In this document: piece after piece, positions 28,026 to 37,180 of the stretch
How positions within the stretch are numbered: the stretch's first letter is position 1
Layout: the number at the start of each line of letters is the position of its first letter
Assembly: GCF_000422845.1 (NCBI RefSeq)
Contig: NZ_KE383932.1
Coordinates: 234,988 to 298,987 of the forward strand
Length of the DNA stretch: 64,000 nt
Reading direction: 5' to 3'
From: Oceanobacter kriegii DSM 6294
GTDB lineage: Bacteria; Pseudomonadota; Gammaproteobacteria; Pseudomonadales; Oceanobacteraceae
Position numbers and translations under genes: made by a program
The notes under the pieces: generated by a model
Told to the model about the DNA's origin: nothing
Databases searched by the model: none
Seen by the model: only the letters and a program-made list of their open reading frames with translations

Positions 28026-30248
28026 ATGGCGACGGCCGCGTCTCAGGTGTTTTCCCAAATCAAGCAAGGCAGCTCGTTGCTGCTGAAAGGCAACCTCAGC
28101 ATTCCCATGATGGTGGTGGTGCTGCTGGGCATGATGACCCTGCCGTTGCCACCGCTGCTGTTGGATACCTTTTTTACCTTCAACATTGCGCTGTCGATCG
28201 TGGTGTTGCTGGTCAGCGTATATGCCAGAAAGCCGCTCGATTTCGCCATTTTTCCGACGATTCTGTTGGTTGCTACCTTGCTACGTCTGGCCCTGAACGT
28301 GGCGTCTACCCGTGTGGTACTGATGAATGGCCACGAGGGTGGAGATTCCGCCGGTAAGGTAATCGAGGCCTTTGGTGAAGTGCTGATCGGCGGTAACTAT
28401 GCCGTCGGTCTGGTGGTCTTTATGATTCTGATGATCATCAACTTTGTGGTGGTCACCAAGGGCGCCGGCCGGGTATCCGAAGTGAGTGCCCGCTTCACCC
28501 TCGATGCCATGCCCGGCAAGCAAATGGCAATTGATGCCGATTTGAACGCCGGTCTGATTGATGCTGACCAAGCGCGCACTCGCCGTGCTGAAGTGGCCGG
28601 TGAAGCTGACTTCTACGGTGCCATGGACGGTGCCAGTAAATTCGTTAAAGGCGATGCCGTCGCCGGTATTCTGATTCTGTTGATCAACGTGATCGGCGGT
28701 TTTGCCATTGGTATGGGACAGCATAACCTGGGCTTTGGCGACGCCGTCGAGGTCTACACCCTGTTGGCCATCGGTGATGGTCTGGTGGCGCAAATTCCGT
28801 CGCTGCTGCTGTCGGTGGCCACCGCCATTATGGTGACGCGCAACGGCAATGATGAAGATATGGGCACTCAGGTGGTTGGCCAGATGTTCTCGTCGGCCAA
28901 GGCGCTCGGCGTCGCTGCGGGTTTGATGTTCCTGATGGGCGTTATCCCCGGTATGCCTCATGCGGTGTTTCTTGGGGCGGCGCTGGTCGCTGGTGTATTG
29001 GCCTACGCCATTCGTTACAGCAAGGACGGCGGTCAGCTGGGTGATGCGGTGGTCAAACGCTTCGGCGGCAAACCCAAGCAAGATCCCAAGGCGTTGCCAT
29101 CGGCTGCTGGTGGCAAGGGCGGTGCTCTGGAGGCTCCGAAGCAGAAAGCGGAGCAGGCGATCAAGCAAATGGAGGTCAAGGAGCTGGGCTGGGACGACGT
29201 TGAACCGGTTGACCGGGTTGGGCTGGAAGTCGGCTACCGCTTGATTCCACTGGTCGACAAACACCAGAACGGTCAGCTGCTTAGCCGCATTAAAGGCGTT
29301 CGCCGCAAGCTCTCGCAAGACCTCGGTTTTCTGATGCCATCGGTGCATATCCGCGACAACCTCGACCTGCTGCCGAATCAATACCGCATCACTCTGATGG
29401 GCGTCACCCTGGCGGAAGCGGAAATTCATCCGGAACGTGAAATGGCGATCAACCCCGGTGAGGTGTTCGGTAAAATTGACGGCATCGCTGGCAAGGACCC
29501 GGCGTTCGGGATGGACGCCTTCTGGATTGAAGCCAGCCAAAAAGACCGCGCCCAGACCCTTGGCTACACCGTGGTAGATGCCAGCACCGTGGTGGCGACT
29601 CATCTGAATCAGAAACTCTACCGTCACTCCCACGAGCTGCTGGGCCATGAAGACGTTCAGAAGCTGGTGGACATGCTGGCCGACAAGTCGCCGAAGTTGG
29701 CCGAAGAACTTGTGCCCAACAAGGTGAACGTCAGCCAGCTGCTGGGCGTACTGCAAAGCCTGCTGAAAGAACACGTGCCGATCCGCGACATGCGATCCAT
29801 CGCCGAATCTTTGGCGAACTCACCGGCAAACAGTCAAGATCCTGCCGCTTTGATGGCCGCTGCCCGCATGGGCTTGCGTCGCCTGATCGTCCAGAACATC
29901 TACGGCCATGCGGATGAGCTGCCGGTTATCACCCTTGATCCAGGGTTGGAACAGTTATTGCTGAAGTCCTATCAACAGTCATTGCAACAGGCCCAGCAGA
30001 CCGGTGGGCAAGCAGGATTGGTTCTGGAACCGGCGATGGCCGAGACACTGCAAAAGTCGCTCACCGAAGCGGTCCAGAATCAGGAAATGGCAGGTCATCC
30101 GGCAGTGCTGCTGGTAACCGCCCAGATCCGTACAGCGATGGCGCAATTTGTACGTAACTCACTGGAACAGCTGCACGTGTTGTCGTATCAGGAAATACCC
30201 GACACCAAGAGCATCACCATCTCGGCAGCAGTGGGTGGCAAACGATAA
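28026..30248 (+). CDS. flhA: Flagellar type III export gate protein FlhA
   Basis: A 740-residue export-gate component. The N-terminal half holds about eight transmembrane helices, with the conserved FHIPEP-family block LRLALNVASTRVVL and cytoplasmic loop GRVSEVSARFTLDAMPGKQM. The C-terminal half is the cytoplasmic nonameric ring domain (from about GLEVGYRLIPLVDK) that docks chaperone-substrate complexes. It is some 30-40 residues longer than E. coli FlhA, mainly from an Ala/Gly/Lys-rich linker near 345-375. It is the first gene of flhA-flhF-flhG-fliA-che cluster, driven by the sigma-54 site above. Confidence 0.97.
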   Translation: MATAASQVFSQIKQGSSLLLKGNLSIPMMVVVLLGMMTLPLPPLLLDTFFTFNIALSIVVLLVSVYARKPLDFAIFPTILLVATLLRLALNVASTRVVLMNGHEGGDSAGKVIEAFGEVLIGGNYAVGLVVFMILMIINFVVVTKGAGRVSEVSARFTLDAMPGKQMAIDADLNAGLIDADQARTRRAEVAGEADFYGAMDGASKFVKGDAVAGILILLINVIGGFAIGMGQHNLGFGDAVEVYTLLAIGDGLVAQIPSLLLSVATAIMVTRNGNDEDMGTQVVGQMFSSAKALGVAAGLMFLMGVIPGMPHAVFLGAALVAGVLAYAIRYSKDGGQLGDAVVKRFGGKPKQDPKALPSAAGGKGGALEAPKQKAEQAIKQMEVKELGWDDVEPVDRVGLEVGYRLIPLVDKHQNGQLLSRIKGVRRKLSQDLGFLMPSVHIRDNLDLLPNQYRITLMGVTLAEAEIHPEREMAINPGEVFGKIDGIAGKDPAFGMDAFWIEASQKDRAQTLGYTVVDASTVVATHLNQKLYRHSHELLGHEDVQKLVDMLADKSPKLAEELVPNKVNVSQLLGVLQSLLKEHVPIRDMRSIAESLANSPANSQDPAALMAAARMGLRRLIVQNIYGHADELPVITLDPGLEQLLLKSYQQSLQQAQQTGGQAGLVLEPAMAETLQKSLTEAVQNQEMAGHPAVLLVTAQIRTAMAQFVRNSLEQLHVLSYQEIPDTKSITISAAVGGKR

Positions 30249-30288
30249 TTGATGGCAGGGCGTGCCCAGCGGAAATAGAGACGTTCTT

Positions 30289-31743
30289 ATGAAAGTAAAA
30301 CGCTTCATTGGACCCAACATGCAACAGGCGCTGCGCATTGTTTCCCGTGAACTGGGAGACGACGCCGTCATCCTGTCGACCAAGAAAGTTGCCGAAGGCT
30401 TTGAAGTGGTGGCGGCACTGGATTACCAGAGCGACAACCAGAAGAGCCCCAGCGAAGTGAACCGTCAGCTGGAGCTGCAAAAAGAACTCGAACGTGCCCG
30501 CGCCTTGCAGAAAGACCGTCAGCAGGCCATTGCCCGCGGTGAAACCCCGGCGCCGGTCGATCTTGAGCGCGACATTCGTTTCGACAGCGGTCATCGCAAT
30601 GCGGCGATGTCACCGCTGGCAGGCTATGAACGTCCGGCGGTCGACATTGCCGCAGAGCCAGCCTCCATACCGACGTCAAAACCAGCTTCTGCGGCACGGT
30701 CAGACATGGCTAACGGAATGTCTGCTGGAGTGGCTGCTGGAATGACGTCAGGTGCTGGCATCGACAGCGAAGCCTACGGCGACATGCTGGAACGTATGAA
30801 AGGCGAACTCAGCGACCTGAAAAACTGGATGGTCAGCCACGGCGGTAGCGCCTGGGATACCGGTCGTCCGATGACCTGGCAGCAGAGTCAGCTATGGCAG
30901 CGTTGCCAGGACATGGGGCTGGAACCAGTCTGGTCGGATCGCATCGTTACCTCCATTGAAGACCACGAGAATCTCGAACAAGGCTGGAAGCAGGTGCTGC
31001 AACAAATGGCCTCTGACGTACCCATTGCCAAGGCCGGCAGCCTCGACAAAGGCGGAATTTTTGCACTGGTTGGTCCTACGGGGGCGGGTAAAACCACCAC
31101 CATTGGCAAGCTGGCCGCCCGCTTTGTGATTCACCACGGCGCTGATTCGGTGGCGCTGGTGAGCATGGACAGTTACCGCGTTGCCGCCCAGGACCAGCTG
31201 CGCAGTGTGGCACGGATTCTGGGCGTGCAATTGCACACCGCAGCGCCAGGGGACGACCTGTTGGCGATGGTGGAACAGCTGTACAGCAAGGAACGGAAAA
31301 AGCTGGTGCTGGTGGATACCGCCGGTCTGGCCAGCCAGGACCCGTCGTTTCCCGTGCAATTGTCTATGCTGAAGAAAGCCTGCAACCGTCAGGGCAAGGG
31401 CCCTCGACTGCGTTGCCTGCTGACACTGCCATTGACCAGTCAGGGACGTTGTTTGCAAGAAAATTACGAGCATTACAAAGATGCCGGCCTGGCCGGCTGC
31501 ATTTTCACCAAGCTGGACGAATGCTTCAGCCTCGGTCCTGCCATGAGCATTGCGGCATTGACCCGCACGCCGGTAGTGATGGTGGCTGATGGTCCACATA
31601 TCCCGGACGACCTGCATTACCCCGACGCGGGCAAGCTGGTCAAACTATCCGAGCAAATGGCGCGGATGGCACGTACACGCTGGCAAGCGACCGTATCCGG
31701 TCGTTTTGGTCAGCAATCCGGTTCACAACACGGAGTTCAGTAG
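30289..31743 (+). CDS. flhF: Flagellar biosynthesis GTPase FlhF
   Basis: A 484-residue SRP-type GTPase that sets the pole as the place of flagellum assembly. The N-terminal B domain starts MKVKRFIGPNMQQALRIVSR, a variable Ala/Met-rich linker follows, and the NG domain carries GPTGAGKTTTIGKLAARF (G1, about 261-278), DSYRVAAQDQL, DTAG, and TKLDE (G4). ATG 30289 is chosen; an upstream GTG (30262) has no family support. flhG, which counters FlhF, starts 2 bases after the stop. Confidence 0.95.
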   Translation: MKVKRFIGPNMQQALRIVSRELGDDAVILSTKKVAEGFEVVAALDYQSDNQKSPSEVNRQLELQKELERARALQKDRQQAIARGETPAPVDLERDIRFDSGHRNAAMSPLAGYERPAVDIAAEPASIPTSKPASAARSDMANGMSAGVAAGMTSGAGIDSEAYGDMLERMKGELSDLKNWMVSHGGSAWDTGRPMTWQQSQLWQRCQDMGLEPVWSDRIVTSIEDHENLEQGWKQVLQQMASDVPIAKAGSLDKGGIFALVGPTGAGKTTTIGKLAARFVIHHGADSVALVSMDSYRVAAQDQLRSVARILGVQLHTAAPGDDLLAMVEQLYSKERKKLVLVDTAGLASQDPSFPVQLSMLKKACNRQGKGPRLRCLLTLPLTSQGRCLQENYEHYKDAGLAGCIFTKLDECFSLGPAMSIAALTRTPVVMVADGPHIPDDLHYPDAGKLVKLSEQMARMARTRWQATVSGRFGQQSGSQHGVQ

Positions 31744-31745
31744 TT

Positions 31746-32564
31746 ATGGCACATCCAGTTCAGGTAATCGCAGTAACTGGCGGCAAGGGCGGGGTTGGCA
31801 AAAGCAACCTCTCGGTCAATCTGGCCATCGGCCTGGCTGAACTCGGCCGTCGGGTGGTGGTGCTGGATGCCGATTTGGGCCTTGCCAACATCGACATTCT
31901 GCTGGGGATCAGCTCCTCCAAAACCATCGAAAATGTGCTGGCAGGGGAGTGTGACCTGCGCGACATCATGGTTCGCGGGCCGGGCGGCATTCGCATTGTG
32001 CCGGCGGCGTCGGGAACCCAGAAGCTGTCGCAGCTGAACACCATGGAGCACGCGGGCCTGATTCAGGCATTCAGCGAGCTGGCTGACGACATCGACGTAT
32101 TGATCGTGGACACCGCTGCGGGGATTTCCGACACCGTTATCAGCTTCGTCTGTGCCGCTCAGGAGGTGCTGATGGTAGTGACCGACGAGCCGACGTCCAT
32201 TACCGATGCCTACGCCCAGATCAAACTGCTGAACCGGGACTACGACATGTTCCGATTCCGCATCGTTGCCAACATGGTGCGCACCCCACAAGACGGCCAC
32301 GCTCTGTTTGGCAAGCTCACCAAGGTGACGGACCGCTTCCTCGACGTTGCCCTGCAATACGTTGGCGCGGTGCCGCAAGACGACGCCGTCAAACGCGCAG
32401 TGCAGCGGCAGAAAGCCGTGGTCGAAGCCTATCCGCGTTCGCGAGCTGCAACGGCATTCAGGGCGCTGGCTAAAAAAGTGGATGCCTGGCCGCTGCCGGC
32501 TACCCCACGGGGTCACCTGGAATTTTTTGTTGATCGACTGGTGCAGCAACAGATCGGAGCCTGA
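31746..32564 (+). CDS. flhG: Flagellar number regulator FlhG/FleN (MinD-like ATPase)
   Basis: A 272-residue MinD/ParA ATPase with the deviant Walker A GGKGGVGKS (12-20), switch regions DADLGLANIDILLG and DTAAGIS. FlhG/FleN keeps flagellar number at one by stimulating FlhF GTPase and antagonising FleQ. Family C-terminal amphipathic targeting helix is plausible in the last 25 residues. It is packed between flhF and fliA with 2-bp gaps. Confidence 0.95.
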   Translation: MAHPVQVIAVTGGKGGVGKSNLSVNLAIGLAELGRRVVVLDADLGLANIDILLGISSSKTIENVLAGECDLRDIMVRGPGGIRIVPAASGTQKLSQLNTMEHAGLIQAFSELADDIDVLIVDTAAGISDTVISFVCAAQEVLMVVTDEPTSITDAYAQIKLLNRDYDMFRFRIVANMVRTPQDGHALFGKLTKVTDRFLDVALQYVGAVPQDDAVKRAVQRQKAVVEAYPRSRAATAFRALAKKVDAWPLPATPRGHLEFFVDRLVQQQIGA

Positions 32565-32566
32565 CA

Positions 32567-33301
32567 GTGAATCACACGAGTTGTATGGCCTATGCCGCAG
32601 TAGAAAAGAACAGCGTCGACGAGCGCGTTCGGGAGCATGCCACGCTGGTAAAACGCATTGCCCATCATTTGATGGGGCGATTACCCGACTCGGTGCAACT
32701 GAACGACCTGATTCAGGCGGGCATGATTGGCCTGCTGGAAGCTGCTCGTAAATACGATGGTGACAAGGGCGCCAGCTTTGAAACCTACGCTGGTATCCGC
32801 ATTCGAGGCGCCATGTTGGACGAAATGCGGCGCGGTGACTGGGCTCCCCGCTCGGTGCACCGCAATACCCGCCGGATCAGCGACGCCATTCACGAAATCG
32901 AAAGTGAAAAAGGCCGTGACGCTGAAGACAGCGAAGTGGCTGAACGGTTGGGCATGAGTACCGATGAATACCATGGGGTACTGCGCGACAGCGCCAGCTG
33001 TCGGCTGTTCAGTTACGAAGAAATGCTGGAAAACAACGACAGCGCCGTCGATGCCATGATGGACGATGACAACGACGACCCCTCTCATGGGGTTGAGCGA
33101 GGGGCGTTTCAGCGCCAACTGGCCGACGCCATCAAGGAATTGCCGGAACGCGAGCAGTTGGTGCTGGCGTTGTACTACGACGAAGAATTGAACCTCAAGG
33201 AGATTGGCGCGGTGCTGGGCGTCAGTGAAAGCCGGGTGTGCCAGATACACAGCCAGGCGGCCCACCGACTGCGCTCCCGTCTTGGCGGCTGGCTCGACTA
33301 G
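32567..33301 (+). CDS. fliA: RNA polymerase sigma factor FliA (sigma-28)
   Basis: A 244-residue flagellar sigma factor. Region 2 is seen at LNDLIQAGMIGLLEAARKYD and ETYAGIRIRGAMLDEMRRGD, region 3 around RRISDAIHEIE, and region 4 at LPEREQLVLALYYDEELNLK with the helix-turn-helix LKEIGAVLGVSESRVCQIHS. The GTG start at 32567 has GGAG at 32556-32559; ATG 32585 is a possible alternative but has no ribosome binding site. FliA would direct late flagellar and chemotaxis genes. Confidence 0.95.
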   Translation: MNHTSCMAYAAVEKNSVDERVREHATLVKRIAHHLMGRLPDSVQLNDLIQAGMIGLLEAARKYDGDKGASFETYAGIRIRGAMLDEMRRGDWAPRSVHRNTRRISDAIHEIESEKGRDAEDSEVAERLGMSTDEYHGVLRDSASCRLFSYEEMLENNDSAVDAMMDDDNDDPSHGVERGAFQRQLADAIKELPEREQLVLALYYDEELNLKEIGAVLGVSESRVCQIHSQAAHRLRSRLGGWLD

Positions 33302-33343
33302 CCAGTCTCCGGCCTTATACCGAATCAGGGCTACTGAGCTTTG

Positions 33344-33384
33344 CTATGGCTCTGTCTATAGCTCTTTATAGCTCACTATAGCCC
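33344..33384. repeat. Four phased direct repeats upstream of cheY
   Basis: Near-identical nonamers CTATGGCTC (33344), CTATAGCTC (33356), TTATAGCTC (33366) and CTATAGCCC (33376) are spaced 12, 10 and 10 bp, about one helical turn. They lie in the 292-bp fliA-cheY gap, some 210 bp upstream of cheY. This may be a multi-site operator; no known regulator is recognised. Confidence 0.55.
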
Positions 33385-33593
33385 CTGTCCTATCCCTTCC
33401 AACTGCCGATGCATGGGCTGATTTACAGCCCTGCGCGCAGAAAAAAGCCCAATTGATTCAACTTGTTGAAAACTGTTACCGAGTTTCTGGATAACCGCCA
33501 GAGTGGGTCTACACTTCCTTTAAAGCCCTTACGCCAAGGCGTGTTCGGGTAGCAAGTACGGCTTGTGAGTGAAGTCGATAATTGGAGGTCGTT

Positions 33594-33980
33594 TTGGACA
33601 AGAACATGAAAATTCTCATCGTTGATGATTTCTCTACGATGAGACGCATCGTTAAGAATCTGCTGCGGGATTTGGGATTTACCAATACCTCTGAAGCGGA
33701 TGATGGCTCAACCGCCTTGCCGATGCTGCAGCAGGGCGACTTCGATTTTCTGGTCACCGACTGGAACATGCCTGGCATGACCGGTATCGAGCTGTTACAG
33801 AAAGTTCGGGCAGACGAACGCTTGCGAAGCCTGCCGGTGCTGATGGTAACGGCCGAGGCCAAGCGAGAACAGATCGTCGCAGCGGCGCAGGCCGGTGTGA
33901 ACGGTTATGTAGTGAAACCTTTCACTGCGGCGGTGCTGAAAGAAAAGATTGAAAAGATCTTTGAGCGTGTTGAAGGCTAA
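33594..33980 (+). CDS. cheY: Chemotaxis response regulator CheY
   Basis: A 128-residue single-domain receiver that, when phosphorylated by CheA, binds the flagellar switch. D11, D12, phosphoacceptor D56 ([10 protein letters not shown]), T86 and K108 (VVKPF) are all present. The start is probably TTG 33594: it sits 5 bases after a perfect GGAGG (33584-33588) and gives [18 protein letters not shown], while ATG 33606 would be 17 bases away. cheZ starts 16 bp downstream. Confidence 0.95.
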   Translation: MDKNMKILIVDDFSTMRRIVKNLLRDLGFTNTSEADDGSTALPMLQQGDFDFLVTDWNMPGMTGIELLQKVRADERLRSLPVLMVTAEAKREQIVAAAQAGVNGYVVKPFTAAVLKEKIEKIFERVEG

Positions 33981-33996
33981 CCCAGGGATGTAAACC

Positions 33997-34773
33997 ATGT
34001 CTGAAAGCAATCAGCCTGTTATCGCTCAGGCCACCAGTGAGGAAATGAAGACTCTGGCCCAGAACATGGTCGAGAGTATCGAGCGCGGGGAACTGACCCA
34101 CGCCGTATCACTGGTCAGCCAATTGAACGATGTTCGTGACAAAACATTGTACGAAGAGATCGGCCGTCTGACGCGGGCGCTGCACGAGTCGATCAAAAAC
34201 CTCAATATCGAAACCGTAGGCGCTGGCTCGGAGATTGAAAAAGCCACCGACAAGCTCTCCTACGTGATCGAAATGACCGACAAGTCGGCCAACCGCACTA
34301 TGGACCTGGTGGACGAAGGCATTCCGTTGGCTTCCGAAATGAACGAGCGCGCAGCAGAGCTGGGTGAGCAGTGGCAAAAGTTTCTTAACAAGGAACTCAA
34401 GCCCACCGAATTTCGGGCGTTAACCAAGGATATACAAGACTTTTTGGCCCAAAGCGAAAGTCAGTCCCGGCAAATAAAGAATCAGTTTAACGAGATTCTG
34501 CTGGCACAGGACTTTCAGGATTTGACCGGCCAGGTGATTCAGAAAGTCGGCACGCTGGTGCGTGACGTCGAATCCCAGCTGGTGAACCTGGTGGTGATGG
34601 CAGGCACTGTGGATAAGATCACGGGCATACAACACCATGGGCTGGATGCAGAACCCGAGGCCGAGCCGGATTCACCGATCAAGGCAGAAGGTCCTCAGAT
34701 TGATACAAGCGTAGATGGCGTGGTCGCCAGTCAGGATGACGTTGATGACCTGTTATCCAGTTTGGGTTTCTAA
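33997..34773 (+). CDS. cheZ: CheY-P phosphatase CheZ
   Basis: A 258-residue, mostly helical protein. The catalytic helix motif LAQDFQDLTGQVIQKV carries the D and Q residues that promote CheY-P hydrolysis, preceded by a long hairpin helix (ALHESIKNLNIE onward). The C-terminal tail (DDVDDLLSSLGF) is the short CheY-binding helix. The gene is in the usual cheY-cheZ-cheA order. Confidence 0.95.
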   Translation: MSESNQPVIAQATSEEMKTLAQNMVESIERGELTHAVSLVSQLNDVRDKTLYEEIGRLTRALHESIKNLNIETVGAGSEIEKATDKLSYVIEMTDKSANRTMDLVDEGIPLASEMNERAAELGEQWQKFLNKELKPTEFRALTKDIQDFLAQSESQSRQIKNQFNEILLAQDFQDLTGQVIQKVGTLVRDVESQLVNLVVMAGTVDKITGIQHHGLDAEPEAEPDSPIKAEGPQIDTSVDGVVASQDDVDDLLSSLGF

Positions 34774-34785
34774 AGGAGCAGGTAG

Positions 34786-37086
34786 ATGAGCTTCGATGCT
34801 GATGAAGAGATTCTTCAGGATTTTCTGGTAGAGGCAGGCGAGATTCTTGAGCTGTTGTCCGAGCAGTTGGTTGAGCTGGAACAACGCCCTGATGACAACG
34901 ATTTGCTGAACGCCATTTTCCGTGGATTCCACACCGTCAAGGGTGGTGCAGGCTTCCTGCAACTGACCCCTCTGGTGGACTGCTGTCACGCTGCTGAAAA
35001 CGTGTTCGACACCTTGCGTAACGGCTTGCGGGGTGTGAACTCCGACCTGATGGACGTGGTGTTGCAGGCGCTTGACTCGGTCAACGACATGTTCGACAAC
35101 GTTCGCTCCGGCGTGATGCCTGAGCCCGCTGACCCGGAATTGATTCATCAGCTGCACAAGTTGGCCGAGCCACAAACCGCCGACGAGCTGGAACCCTTGC
35201 CAGAGCAACCACCAGAGCCTGCGGCAGAAGCCCCGGCTGCTCCTGTGGAAGCGGCTGTCTCTGAGGGTGGTCAGACGGAGGCTGCTCAGGCAGACGCAGG
35301 TGCCCCTGATGCCGATATCACTGACGACGAGTTCGAGCAGTTGTTGTCGGCGTTGGATGAAGACGGTACCGGTCAGGCTCCGGCACCTGAAGCGGCTCCG
35401 GCAGCGGCGGCAGACGACGATTTGTTCGATATGCCAGGCGCCAGCGCCAGCGGTGACGATGAAATTACCGAAGACGAATTTGAAGCCCTGCTGGATCAGA
35501 TTCACGGCAAAGGCAAGCACGGCGCTGCAGCACCGGCTGCTGAAAGCGCTCCGGCACCGGCTGCGCCAGAACCAGCTGCCGCGCCAAGCGGGGGCGGTGA
35601 CGACCTGATTACCGACTCTGAATTTGAAGAGTTGCTGGACCGTTTGCACGGCAAAGGCAAACACAGCTTTGCGAATGGGGACGAAGCGGCTGCACCTGCA
35701 GCGCCTGAACCAACGCCAGAGCCTCCTGCTGCTCCAGTGGCTGCACCACCACCGGCTGCACCTGTTTCCGAAAGCAAGCCGGCGCCGGAAAGCAAGCCTG
35801 CTGCCCCGGCAGCCAAACCCGCGGCACCGGCTGCCGCCGGCGGAGGCGCCGCTGGAGGCAAGCCGCCCGCAGCGCGAGCACCTGCCAAAAACGACAAGGA
35901 CGCGGGCGGGGAAGCCACCGTGCGTGTGGATACCAAGCGTCTTGACGACATCATGAACATGGTCGGTGAGCTGGTACTGGTACGTAACCGATTGGTACGT
36001 CTGGGCCTCAACAGCTCCGACGAGTCGATGTCGAAAGCGGTGGCCAACCTCGATGTGGTTACCGGTGATCTGCAAACATCCGTGATGAAAACCCGGATGC
36101 AGCCGATCAAGAAAGTATTTGGTCGTTTCCCTCGAGTGGTACGGGATCTGGCCCGCCAGTTGAAGAAAGAAATCAACCTTGAGCTGCGCGGTGAAGAAAC
36201 CGACCTGGATAAAAACCTGGTTGAGGCACTGGCTGACCCACTGGTTCACCTTGTGCGTAACTCGGTTGACCACGGGGTTGAGACACCGTCTGAACGTGAA
36301 GAGTCCGGCAAGCCACGGGTAGGCCATGTGGTGCTGTCAGCGCAACAGGAAGGTGACCATATCCTGCTGCAAATTCAGGATGACGGTAAAGGGATGGACG
36401 CCAACCTGCTGCGCCGCAAGGCGGTTGAGAAAGGTTTGATGGATCAGGATGCCGCCGACCGCTTGACTGATCAGGAATGCTTTAACCTGATCTTTGCACC
36501 GGGATTCTCCACCAAGGAACAAATCTCCGATGTGTCGGGCCGTGGTGTGGGCATGGACGTGGTGAAAACCAAGATCGCCCAGCTCAATGGCACCATCAAG
36601 ATTGATTCAGAACCCGGTGTGGGCACCAACATTGTGATCAAGGTACCGCTGACGCTGGCGATCATGCCAACGCTGATGGTGATGCTGGAAGATCAGGCGT
36701 TTGCCTTCCCGCTGGTGAGTGTGAATGAAATCTTCCACCTCGATCTGACCCAGACCAACATTGTTGATGGTCAGGAAGTGGTGGTGGTGCGTGAACGGCC
36801 AATACCGTTGTTCCACCTCAAACGTTGGCTGGTGCCAACCAAGTCCAGCAAAAACGACACCAGCGGCCACGTGGTAGTGGTGTCGGTTGGCACCAAGAGT
36901 GTGGGCTTTGTGGTTGACCAATTGGTTGGCCAGGAAGAGGTGGTGATCAAACCGCTGGGCAAAATGCTGCAAGGCACTGCCGGTATGGCGGGTGCCACCA
37001 TCACAGGTGATGGCCGCATTGCTCTGATTCTGGATATTCCTAGCATGTTGAATCACTACGGTGCCCGACAGGCCAGCGCGGCCTGA
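34786..37086 (+). CDS. cheA: Chemotaxis histidine kinase CheA
   Basis: A 766-residue CheA. The P1/Hpt domain has phospho-H49 in GFHTVKGGAGF. A very long Ala/Pro-rich linker (about 130-375) replaces the classical P2 domain and holds three related acidic motifs: ITDDEFEQLLSAL (178), ITEDEFEALLDQIHGKGKH (227) and ITDSEFEELLDRLHGKGKH (275). Dimerisation (VDTKRLDDIMNMVGEL), ATP-binding (DHGVETPSEREE, DDGKGM, GRGVGMDVV) and CheW-like P5 domains follow. A strong ribosome binding site (AAAGGAG) precedes ATG 34786. It is in an operon with cheZ and cheB. Confidence 0.96.
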   Translation: MSFDADEEILQDFLVEAGEILELLSEQLVELEQRPDDNDLLNAIFRGFHTVKGGAGFLQLTPLVDCCHAAENVFDTLRNGLRGVNSDLMDVVLQALDSVNDMFDNVRSGVMPEPADPELIHQLHKLAEPQTADELEPLPEQPPEPAAEAPAAPVEAAVSEGGQTEAAQADAGAPDADITDDEFEQLLSALDEDGTGQAPAPEAAPAAAADDDLFDMPGASASGDDEITEDEFEALLDQIHGKGKHGAAAPAAESAPAPAAPEPAAAPSGGGDDLITDSEFEELLDRLHGKGKHSFANGDEAAAPAAPEPTPEPPAAPVAAPPPAAPVSESKPAPESKPAAPAAKPAAPAAAGGGAAGGKPPAARAPAKNDKDAGGEATVRVDTKRLDDIMNMVGELVLVRNRLVRLGLNSSDESMSKAVANLDVVTGDLQTSVMKTRMQPIKKVFGRFPRVVRDLARQLKKEINLELRGEETDLDKNLVEALADPLVHLVRNSVDHGVETPSEREESGKPRVGHVVLSAQQEGDHILLQIQDDGKGMDANLLRRKAVEKGLMDQDAADRLTDQECFNLIFAPGFSTKEQISDVSGRGVGMDVVKTKIAQLNGTIKIDSEPGVGTNIVIKVPLTLAIMPTLMVMLEDQAFAFPLVSVNEIFHLDLTQTNIVDGQEVVVVRERPIPLFHLKRWLVPTKSSKNDTSGHVVVVSVGTKSVGFVVDQLVGQEEVVIKPLGKMLQGTAGMAGATITGDGRIALILDIPSMLNHYGARQASAA

Positions 37087-37180
37087 TCAGGCAGGGCCAG
37101 CGAACAACGACTGGCCCAGAGGTAATGCACATTTGAAATGGATGTCCTGACGGCGTCAGGTCTAGAAGAGTTACCACTAT

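Noticed and set aside
33540..33581. Sigma-28 promoter ahead of cheY (GTCGATAA at 33573)
   Set aside because: No matching -35 at the right distance, and transcription would start inside the ribosome binding site.
34753..36327. 524-codon minus-strand frame, Arg/Ser/Cys rich
   Set aside because: Antisense shadow of the Ala/Pro-rich cheA linker.
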